Part shown: in pieces, positions 57,642 to 64,000 of the stretch
Layout of the letters: every line of letters begins with the position of its first letter
Numbering within the stretch: position 1 is the stretch's first letter
Assembly (NCBI RefSeq): GCF_009696145.1
Contig: NZ_VUMO01000005.1
Coordinates: 62,001-126,000 of the forward strand
Source of the DNA: Pseudoramibacter porci
GTDB taxonomy: Bacteria; Bacillota; Clostridia; Eubacteriales; Eubacteriaceae
Direction: 5' to 3'
Length of the DNA stretch: 64,000 bases
The notes under the pieces: generated by a model
What the model was told of the DNA's origin: nothing
Seen by the model: the letters and a program-made list of their open reading frames with translations, nothing else
Databases searched by the model: none
Program-made: the position numbers and the translations under genes

Positions 57642-59447
57642 TTATTTTCCTTCCGCTTCCGTCAATTTTTGATACATCTTCATGAGTTCTGCGACACAGT
57701 CAGATTCGCTCATCTTTCTCGAAAAGCCGTAGGCCTGCATCACCGCGCGGTCGTTCATCTGATGTGCCTTACGAAGCTCCGGCGGCATCGTCAGCGGATC
57801 GTAAAGGTCGGCTAGAGAACTGTCCGGATAAAGGTCGCGGGCGTCGAGAATCGCCTGCGCGGTTTTCTCAATTCTTTCCTTCTGCGCGGCTGTTGGGGTA
57901 GGCCAGGGGAAATTGTTGTAGACGATGTTTTTGGAGTAACGATAATCGCTTTTAAGTCTGCCGCAAACCGTACGCATCCAGGCGTTATGAACGTTAGAAG
58001 TTAAAACAGCAAAATCGAATAAAGTAGCATTAGGCACAATTTGGACAGCATCTGAAGCAATAATATCAGATGTCATGAATCCTATAGGAATATATCTTCG
58101 ACGCTCTGAAGACACGCGCGGTATCATTAAATAATCTACATTATCAGGTTGCGTTATTTGTGCGAATAATTGAGGAACTTTAGCATATCCTTGTGTTGTT
58201 TTTGCTCTTGAATTGAGACGAAATTCTCTTACTGACTGAACTTTTTCTTTTAATATTTTGCTTTTGCTGATATCTGATGGTGTTGCATGTTTAAGCCAAA
58301 GGCACCAGCGTTTTTTGTTATTTAAGAATTCAGCTGCACCAATATATTCATGCAACCATTTAGAAAGATTTGGTTCTTTTTTTATTATTTCGTTTCTTTC
58401 TTCTTCGGATATGACAAAAAAACCACCGTCACGAGGTTGATTGCCAAAACACATTTTTGGAACGTCACATAATGGTGTTCTTCTTTCTGCAATAAAAACA
58501 TCGCTGCCATCAAGCAAATAAGGGTTAATGTTTTTTACTATAGTTTTGTTATTTTCATCACTAAACAATATATTATTGTGAGAATTGTTCAGTGAAAATC
58601 CAATGATGACACAATGAACCGCTGCTTGATGCGTTGATTCACTGTTCCATCTGAACGTTTGATAAGCGAAATTGATATGAATATGGTATTGATTTAATAA
58701 AACCTGCCATAAAATGGGAACCTGCGAACCTTGGCAAATTGAATTTGTAGCAACAAAGCAACATTTGATTTGTGTAGATTGAATGTATTCAGCAGCTATT
58801 TTAAACCAGCATGTAACATAATCTAAATCCTGAACTTCATTTTTCGACATTTTATCAAAAATATGCTGAACATCTAATTTTTGAGGACTTCCTTGTGGCA
58901 TAATTGAAGAACCCACAAACGGCGGATTCCCCATAATATAGTTTAGTTGATTCGATGGCACGACGTCATTCCAATCGATCCGCAGGGCGTTGCCTTCGAC
59001 GATATTGGCGTTAGTGGTCAACGGCAGAAAGTCGAGTTCGGTCTTGATGATGCTCTCAGTCTCTTGCATCATCTGGCTTTCGGCGATCCACAACGCGGTT
59101 TTGGCGACGGTGACGGCGAAGTCGTTGATTTCAATGCCGTAGAATTGCGAGATAGACACTTGAATCGGGTTGCGCATCCCTTCGAGGGCGTACATGATCT
59201 GCCCATGCTGCAGTTCGGAGATTACCTCGTTTTCAATCCGCCGCACCGATAAATAGGTCTCGGTTAGGAAGTTACCGGAGCCGCAGGCCGGGTCTAACAA
59301 GACTCTATCTTTGATACAATGTACCTGTGTCAAAGATGCGCTCCGACACCCGTGAAAAGGCTTGATTTCAGGGCTTTTGCGACTTCTGGCAGGCGCAATC
59401 CGGTCTGTGAATCTTCTCCGATATGCTGTTGCTGCTCCGGCGCTCAT
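57642..59447 (-). pseudogene. 5'-truncated MmeI-like DNA methyltransferase
   Basis: 601 codons, of which about 560 match an N6-adenine methyltransferase of MmeI/type IIL enzymes: motif I LLDPACGSGNFLTETYLS, motif IV YIMGNPPFVGSS, then a specificity and C-terminal helical region (YKNNFPWPTP-like FPWPT and LPPELRKAH-like PELRKAHQ). Such proteins are about 900 aa; the nuclease and helical spacer are missing. The first ~40 residues are unrelated sequence. The true N-terminus appears at 60194. Lower GC than its surroundings suggests transfer. Confidence 0.8.
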
Positions 59448-59543
59448 TCCGGCTGCGCCTCCTTTCCGAAACCCCTAAAGGGCAATCCTTAAAAAGTATG
59501 GGTATCCTTAAATTGTGTTAGGAAACCTTAAAAGGTTTACATA

Positions 59544-59906
59544 CTACCTCGTCAGCATATCCACGGCTTCCTCTTCCGTAGAAACAAAGAACACATCCTT
59601 GCCTTTGTTACTCTCATAGATGAAGTCCTTCAACGGCTTGCTGGTGTAATGAGAGCAGTCACCGTAAATTGCGATGCGTCCACCATAGTTGATGTACTTC
59701 TGCAAAATCTCTCCGGCCAGTCCGCTGCTGAGGATAAAGAAATCTTCGACAATCAGTTTTTTGTCGATGACAATGTCCTTAGTACCCGCATCATATTTCG
59801 CATTCATCAGCACATCCAGTGCTGACTGTGCATCTGTAATTACCGGCTCGTCTGCGATCACAACGGCGCAGATGGTGCCGTTCTTTTCTATCTTCTTAAA
59901 TTCCAT
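59544..59906 (-). CDS. DUF4180-domain protein
   Basis: 120 aa. The pattern (ICAVVIADEPVITDAQSALDVLMNAKY, FFILSSGLAGEILQKYINYGGRIAIYGD, FVSTEEEAVDML) matches DUF4180, of unknown function. ATG 59906 has a weak AGAG ribosome-binding site; a TTG six codons upstream is possible. It seems to have landed inside the broken restriction gene. Confidence 0.75.
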   Translation of the reverse strand: MEFKKIEKNGTICAVVIADEPVITDAQSALDVLMNAKYDAGTKDIVIDKKLIVEDFFILSSGLAGEILQKYINYGGRIAIYGDCSHYTSKPLKDFIYESNKGKDVFFVSTEEEAVDMLTR

Positions 59907-59962
59907 AATCGTTATCTCTTTCAAATCATATCTAAAGTCAGTTGCTCATACTTTTCCGGCAT

Positions 59963-60194
59963 TCAGCCCGTATAGGCATCCTCTACTGTGTTCTTAAAGT
60001 TCTGTTTTTCCAGCCATTCTCGTTCTTCATCTGTCTCCGGAATATCGCTCCGCTCGATCTTGAAGATGACAGGCCGTGTGCCGTCGTTGCAGCAGTTCGA
60101 TCCAATAGGACCGGCCGTCTTCATCTTCGTTGCCTTTATTTTTCCATCTGTTGATGAATTGTCGTGCTGCTTCGCGCTGTTCTGCGTCAGTCAT
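59963..60194 (-). pseudogene. N-terminal fragment of the MmeI-like enzyme fused to foreign sequence
   Basis: ATG 60194 opens MTDAEQREAARQFINRW and continues to SYWIELLQ, the typical N-terminus of MmeI-like enzymes, then breaks near 60090. In the neighbouring frame a different C-terminal stretch (RPVIFKIERSDIPETDEERE onward) runs to a stop at 59963. This is the missing front of the methyltransferase at 57642. Confidence 0.65.
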
Positions 60195-60260
60195 TACCGT
60201 GTTCTCCCCTGTCTTCAATCGTTGTGTCTTATTTTACCATATTTTGTTCGGCCTTTGCGG

Positions 60261-60300
60261 CAAAGAAAAAACGGACAGCGATTAAACTGTCCGTTGTGCA
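60261..60300 (-). repeat. TA-linked terminator cassette, copy 3
   Basis: CAAAGAAAAAACGGACAG-CGATTAAA-CTGTCCGTT, identical to copy 1 over the hairpin; the similarity extends upstream (TGTTCGGC... segment). Confidence 0.8.
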
Positions 60301-60410
60301 CTCGATGATAGTTCGAACGCGTCGTCCAATATGGCGTCTACTTCATCTGCCGTATAAGCATGACCGGAATGAACCGATTTGTATCCCTTGGAAACTTCCA
60401 CATTGCGTTG
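60282..60410 (-). pseudogene. RelB antitoxin C-terminal remnant
   Basis: The frame reads VSKGYKSVHSGHAYTADEVD then AILDDAF, nearly the same as the tail of the intact RelB at 56940, then runs on into the terminator cassette. The N-terminal half is degraded. Confidence 0.75.
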
Positions 60411-60566
60411 ATCGTGCCCAGCACTTTTGGATGTTCGTAAAGAAAAGCTTCCGATAATTTGCTTGAGCTTCCGCTGCTGAAGCATCCGCTTATGACCACG
60501 CTTCCGGGTTTTGAATCGTGCAGATTCCGGGTTTTAATTGAGCAAAGGATGTAAACCGAATCATGT

Positions 60567-60572
60567 TATAAT
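60567..60572 (+). promoter_or_regulatory. Extended -10 promoter of the cupin gene
   Basis: TGTTATAAT, a TGn extended -10 with perfect TATAAT, 34 bp before the ATG. No -35 match. Confidence 0.5.
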
Positions 60573-60605
60573 AAAGGAGATTCTATCGAAATAAGGGGTG
60601 ATTTT

Positions 60606-60962
60606 ATGATTCGCAAAACACAAGTCAAACACGTGGAACACCTTGCCGGAGGCAAAGGCACGGTTAAAATTGAACATATCATTGATGAAAATGAACTCCT
60701 CGGCGCTGCACGCATGTACGCCAAGGTCACGATTCCGCCGGGCGCCTCTATCGGCGTCCACACCCACACCGGGGAAACGGAACCCTATTACATCCTCGAA
60801 GGGGTTGGCGATTTCCGGGACAATGACGGCTCGGTCACGCCGGTGGTCCCCGGGGACTGCTGCCTCATCAAACCTGGAGAATGCCACGGCATGAGCAATC
60901 CCTACAACGCCGATCTGGTGTTCATGGCCCTGATCTATTTTGACATCGACCACAAAAAATAA
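60606..60962 (+). CDS. Small cupin-domain protein
   Basis: 118-aa single-domain cupin. Metal-site motifs are GVHTHTGETEPYYILEG (His, His, Glu) and PGECHGMSNP (His). Function unknown; related proteins include sugar-binding and dioxygenase-like cupins. AAGGGGTG precedes the ATG. Confidence 0.88.
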   Translation: MIRKTQVKHVEHLAGGKGTVKIEHIIDENELLGAARMYAKVTIPPGASIGVHTHTGETEPYYILEGVGDFRDNDGSVTPVVPGDCCLIKPGECHGMSNPYNADLVFMALIYFDIDHKK

Positions 60963-60978
60963 ACCAGGCCGCAGACAA

Positions 60979-61010
60979 ACACCCCCGTGCCATATGACGC
61001 AGGGGTGTTG
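60979..61010 (+). terminator. Terminator after the cupin gene
   Basis: AACACCCC (60979-60986) pairs with GGGGTGTT (61003-61010) followed by GCTTTAATTGTTT. It also faces the convergent flavodiiron gene. Confidence 0.6.
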
Positions 61011-61038
61011 CTTTAATTGTTTGAGATTATATGATTTT

Positions 61039-62424
61039 TTACTGCACCGAAAAATCCGATTTCGGCGCACCGCACACCGGGCATTTGAAATCGTCAGGAA
61101 GATCTTCCCATTTGGTGCCCGGAGCGATGCCGTGTTCCGGATCGCCTTTAGCTTCGTCGTAGGTCCAGCCGCACACGTTGCAGACGTAGACTTTGCTTTC
61201 GGATTTGGCCGGCTGTTCCGGCGTTTCTTCTCCGGCGAGGAGTTCCTGTACCATTTCCGGAATGGCTGCGAAGTCGCCGTCTTCCGGATTCCACAGGGAG
61301 CGGACGCTGGCGTCGACGACGTCAAAGCCGTCGGCGGCAAGGCGTTCTTTCAAGAGCTTCACCGATTCGCCGCTCCAGCCGTAGCATCCGAAGGCCGCGG
61401 CCTTTTTGTTTTTAAACTTCAGAGTTTTCGCAAAGGCGAGAAAGGCGCTGACGCTGGTGAGGACTTCGTTCACGCAGGTCGGCGAGCCCACGGCGATGGC
61501 CTTAGACTTAAACACTTCAGTCATGAGTTCGTTCTTGTCCGTTTCGGCGATGTTGAAAACCTTCACCACGGTGTCCGGGCTCTGTCTGTGAATTTCGTCG
61601 GCCACCGCGTGAGCCAGGGTCTTGGTCCCGTTCCACATCGTGTCGTAGGCGACGGTGATCTGATCTTCCTGATAGGCGTCCGCCCATTCGGCGTACTTCT
61701 TAACGATCTGTTCCGGATGATCCCGCCAGATGACGCCGTGAGCCGGCGCGATCATGTCGATGGGCAGGTTCAGCTTCGCGATTTCGGCAAGCTTGCGGGT
61801 GACAAAGGGCGCGAAGGGATTTAAGATATTGGCGAAGTATTTCATCGCTTCTTTATACAAGATGGCCTGGTTCGCCTTGTCGTTGAACATTTCTTCGACG
61901 GCGAAATGCTGGCCGAAGGCGTCCATGGAGAACAGGATGTTGTCTTCTGTCAGATAAGTTGCCATGGAATCCGGCCAGTGGAGCATCTTCATTTCCACGA
62001 AGATGAGCTGCTTGCCGTTGCCGACGTAGAGGGTGTCGCCGGTTTTGACTTTGTGGAAGTCCCAGCCCCGCTTGCCGTACTGGCCTTCGATGCTCTTCAC
62101 AGCGGCGGCCGTGCAGTAAATCGGCGTGCCCGGGATTTCCTTCATGAGCGCCGGCAGGGAGCCCGAGTGATCCTGTTCCCCGTGGTTCATGACGATGGCG
62201 TCGATTTTCGACAGATCCCCGCCGAGTTCTTTCCGGAGGTTGTCGATAAAGGCGTCCCGATGGGACATCCACACCGTATCGACCAAAATGGTCTTGTCTT
62301 CTTCGATCAGATAAGCGTTCTGACTCGACCCGTTTTTCACTGAATATTCGTCGCCGTGGAACTGCTTCAGTTCCCAATCCATGTAGCCGACCCAGCTCAC
62401 GTTGTTTTTAACCTGTTTTCTCAT
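61039..62424 (-). CDS. Flavodiiron protein with C-terminal rubredoxin
   Basis: 461 aa. A β-lactamase-like diiron domain (1-250) with NHGEQDHSG and later His/Asp ligands, a flavodoxin domain (255-395; [26 protein letters not shown]), then a rubredoxin domain (about 410-461; [25 protein letters not shown]). It reduces O2 to water or NO to N2O, taking electrons through its own rubredoxin, and so protects an anaerobe. GGAGACGGGACGG precedes the ATG. Confidence 0.95.
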   Translation of the reverse strand: MRKQVKNNVSWVGYMDWELKQFHGDEYSVKNGSSQNAYLIEEDKTILVDTVWMSHRDAFIDNLRKELGGDLSKIDAIVMNHGEQDHSGSLPALMKEIPGTPIYCTAAAVKSIEGQYGKRGWDFHKVKTGDTLYVGNGKQLIFVEMKMLHWPDSMATYLTEDNILFSMDAFGQHFAVEEMFNDKANQAILYKEAMKYFANILNPFAPFVTRKLAEIAKLNLPIDMIAPAHGVIWRDHPEQIVKKYAEWADAYQEDQITVAYDTMWNGTKTLAHAVADEIHRQSPDTVVKVFNIAETDKNELMTEVFKSKAIAVGSPTCVNEVLTSVSAFLAFAKTLKFKNKKAAAFGCYGWSGESVKLLKERLAADGFDVVDASVRSLWNPEDGDFAAIPEMVQELLAGEETPEQPAKSESKVYVCNVCGWTYDEAKGDPEHGIAPGTKWEDLPDDFKCPVCGAPKSDFSVQ

Positions 62425-62541
62425 CCGTCCCGTCTCCTTATTTATATCATCAAACTTAAAAATCTCTCTTTTTTCCTGAACGGTTTAATTATAGTCCCCG
62501 GGCCGGCATATTTCCGTGGTTATGACAACGCTTTTGATTTT

Positions 62542-63846
62542 TTACGCGAGGTGCAGTTTGGCTTTCGCCGCGGTTTCGATCATGCCTGCTGTTTCTGCCA
62601 GGCCCATTTCGTCAGAACGGATGGCCAGATCGTAATGGGACAGGTCTTTCCAATGCTGATGGGTAAAATACTGGCAGTGATTCGCCCGTTCCCGCTCGAC
62701 CTTCTCGATTTTCGCCCGGGCCGCCTTTTCGTCCAGACTGTCCCGTTCCATAACGGTTTTGATCTTGGCGTCCGGTGAAGCGCTGACAAACACATTGAAG
62801 CTCGGCACCTTGTCTTTCAAGATGAAATTGCCGAGGCGGCCGACGATGACGCAGGGCGCCTTTTCAGCGAGCTCGAGGATGATCTTTTCCTGGATGTCAA
62901 AAATCCGTTCGATGACGGGCAGCTCATCTTCCTGAGTCGTCCCCGCCGCCCAGAAATACAGAGAGTGAGCCAAGGGTCTGTCGATGATCTGATCGTTGTC
63001 CGTTAAAATTTTTTCGGTCATCCCGCTTCTTTTGGCCGCTTCGTGAATGATTTCTAAATCGTAATAGGCGATGCCCAGATCTTCGGCGATTTGCTTTCCG
63101 ATCGTCCGGCCGCCGCTGCCGTATTCCCGGGCGATGGTGATCGCCCAGCTTTTCTGCGGTTCTGTTTTCGGACTTGCGGCTGTTTTCGTTTTTTCCGGAT
63201 AGAGCCAGCGGTCCCGTTTGGCGCCAAAATGCCGGTTGACCACCCCTAAAATGTTGCCCACCAGAAAAGCAGCGATCACTGTGCCGATGCCGACGCTGCC
63301 CAACTGATGAAGCAGAACCATGCATGTGGCGAAAGAAATCACCACCATCGAGACGTCAAAGCCGATCTTAACTTTTGAAAATTCGATACCGGTCACATCA
63401 GAGACGGCCTTCATGACCCCTTCTCCGGCGAGAGGCATGATGTCCGGCGGCAGGTAAAAGAAAATCCCTACGGCGACGATCACCGAGCTGATGCCCACCA
63501 TGACGAGACGGATCACGAGATTCGACGGAGCCGGCAGAAAATGCATCGTCCAATTTCCGAAAGTCGTAAAATACCCGAAGACGACCCCCACGGCAATCTG
63601 CAGCAGGTTCTTGATCTTGAAATGCCGGCGCAGCAGGACAATCTGAAACAGCACCAGAAAGCAGTGAAAGATGATGGTCGCCCGTCCCATTTCGATGCCC
63701 CAAACGCAGGTCATCGTGTAGGGAATGGAACTCACCGGGGAAACCCCGAGATCTGACTTCACCGAGACCGCGATCCCGATGGTCATGATAAACAAGCCAA
63801 AAAGATAACTGGCAAACCGTCTTCCAAGATGCTGATTCTTACGCAT
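62542..63846 (-). CDS. Membrane domain (YczE/DUF6198-like) fused to cytidylate-kinase-like domain
   Basis: 434 aa. Residues 1-205 have about five or six membrane segments of the YczE/YitT-like type (SYLFGLFIMTIGIAVSVKSDLGVSP). Residues 230-434 are a P-loop cytidylate-kinase-like domain (ITIAREYGSGGRTIGKQIAEDLG, VIVGRLGNFIL, MERDSLDEKAARAKIEKVERERANH). Kinase-like domains of this class (Cytidylate_kin2) often stand alone; the fusion suggests a membrane-tethered nucleotide-binding regulator. Substrate unknown. AAAGGAG precedes the ATG. Confidence 0.85.
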   Translation of the reverse strand: MRKNQHLGRRFASYLFGLFIMTIGIAVSVKSDLGVSPVSSIPYTMTCVWGIEMGRATIIFHCFLVLFQIVLLRRHFKIKNLLQIAVGVVFGYFTTFGNWTMHFLPAPSNLVIRLVMVGISSVIVAVGIFFYLPPDIMPLAGEGVMKAVSDVTGIEFSKVKIGFDVSMVVISFATCMVLLHQLGSVGIGTVIAAFLVGNILGVVNRHFGAKRDRWLYPEKTKTAASPKTEPQKSWAITIAREYGSGGRTIGKQIAEDLGIAYYDLEIIHEAAKRSGMTEKILTDNDQIIDRPLAHSLYFWAAGTTQEDELPVIERIFDIQEKIILELAEKAPCVIVGRLGNFILKDKVPSFNVFVSASPDAKIKTVMERDSLDEKAARAKIEKVERERANHCQYFTHQHWKDLSHYDLAIRSDEMGLAETAGMIETAAKAKLHLA

Positions 63847-64000
63847 GCAGACTCCTTTCTTTTTTCATCTGATGACAAACCTTTTCCAAAGCCGTTTTGA
63901 GGACCTGCCGTTCTGTTTCAGACAGCGGCGCCAGGACCTTCTCGTCTTCTTCTTCAAAAATCTGCGCCATTCCCAAAGCTTTCTTTTTCCCCTCTGGTGT
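63839..64000 (-). CDS. C-terminal end of a MarR-like regulator (runs off window)
   Basis: 53 codons reading TPEGKKKALGMAQIFEEEDE and ending KVCHQMKKERSLHA. The TPEGKKKA phrase is the wing/last-helix start of MarR proteins. The stop overlaps the start of the next gene by 8 bp, so the two are one operon and the fusion protein may be under MarR control. Confidence 0.65.
   Translation of the reverse strand, partial: TPEGKKKALGMAQIFEEEDEKVLAPLSETERQVLKTALEKVCHQMKKERSLHA

Noticed and set aside
1-64000. tRNA, rRNA or CRISPR features
   Set aside because: I looked for cloverleaf-like GGTTCGAATCC segments, rRNA-like blocks and regularly spaced repeats and saw none. The only regular repeats are the short phased integrase arm sites.

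Overview
The window looks like chromosomal DNA of a fairly GC-rich, strictly anaerobic Firmicute of the class Clostridia (Eubacteriales/Lachnospiraceae-like). The reasons are a flavodiiron-rubredoxin protein, O-acetylhomoserine sulfhydrylase, a Lys/Ala-rich small protein of the kind seen in clostridia, GreA next to a LysRS whose tRNA-binding tail is typical of this group, strong AGGAGG ribosome-binding sites and intrinsic terminators. I cannot name a species. No rRNA, tRNA or CRISPR array was seen.

Layout. (1) 1-13.2 kb is host core and metabolism: end of glyA, a YigZ-family protein, a polar amino-acid ABC transporter operon, citrate synthase behind a palindromic operator, a histone-H1-like small protein, a nicotinamidase-like hydrolase, metY-type sulfhydrylase, LysR and HxlR regulators, a decarboxylase-cupin fusion, a flavin reductase and a secreted GH5 glycanase. 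(2) About 13.68-41.52 kb is a complete-looking integrative and conjugative element (ICE) of about 27.8 kb. Its leftward arm carries int, xis, a HTH protein, a sigma-like factor, a DnaC-like loader and a replisome organizer. Its rightward arm carries parA, a ribbon-helix-helix protein, a hairpin-rich oriT candidate, mobC and the relaxase. A long leftward transfer operon carries VirD4, two Maff2-like peptides, PrgI, VirB4, a lysozyme/NlpC hydrolase, a membrane protein, VirB6/TrbL, DUF3846, a helical-repeat protein, topoisomerase III, ArdC and a VapD pair. (3) 41.5-54.2 kb returns to host genes: lysS, greA, a HAD phosphatase, an Amt-PII fusion, MerR, an amino-acid permease with its own PII protein and an ornithine-cyclodeaminase-like enzyme, a tannase-family esterase and the start of an arsenic operon. 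(4) 54.2-60.5 kb holds arsA, a ferredoxin-ArsD fusion, arsR and a ZIP transporter, then a scrambled island with a relBE pair, fragments of more such pairs, and a broken MmeI-like restriction-modification gene. (5) 60.6-64 kb holds a cupin, a flavodiiron protein, a membrane/cytidylate-kinase fusion and the end of a MarR regulator.

The most interesting point is the ICE insertion. The element sits inside lysS at a 13-bp near-identical core that encodes the conserved LFPTMK segment. The catalytic LysRS (492 aa) now ends on element-supplied codons and an element-supplied terminator. The detached C-terminal tRNA-binding domain lies 27.8 kb away, in an open frame whose GTG start overlaps the integrase stop codon (GTGA). 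Integration therefore appears to turn a two-domain synthetase into two genes, with the tRNA-binding domain translationally coupled to the integrase. Other points worth attention are a run of six or seven hairpins upstream of mobC, two tandem terminators in the leader of the Amt-PII fusion gene, and repeated TA-linked terminator cassettes around the broken restriction gene.
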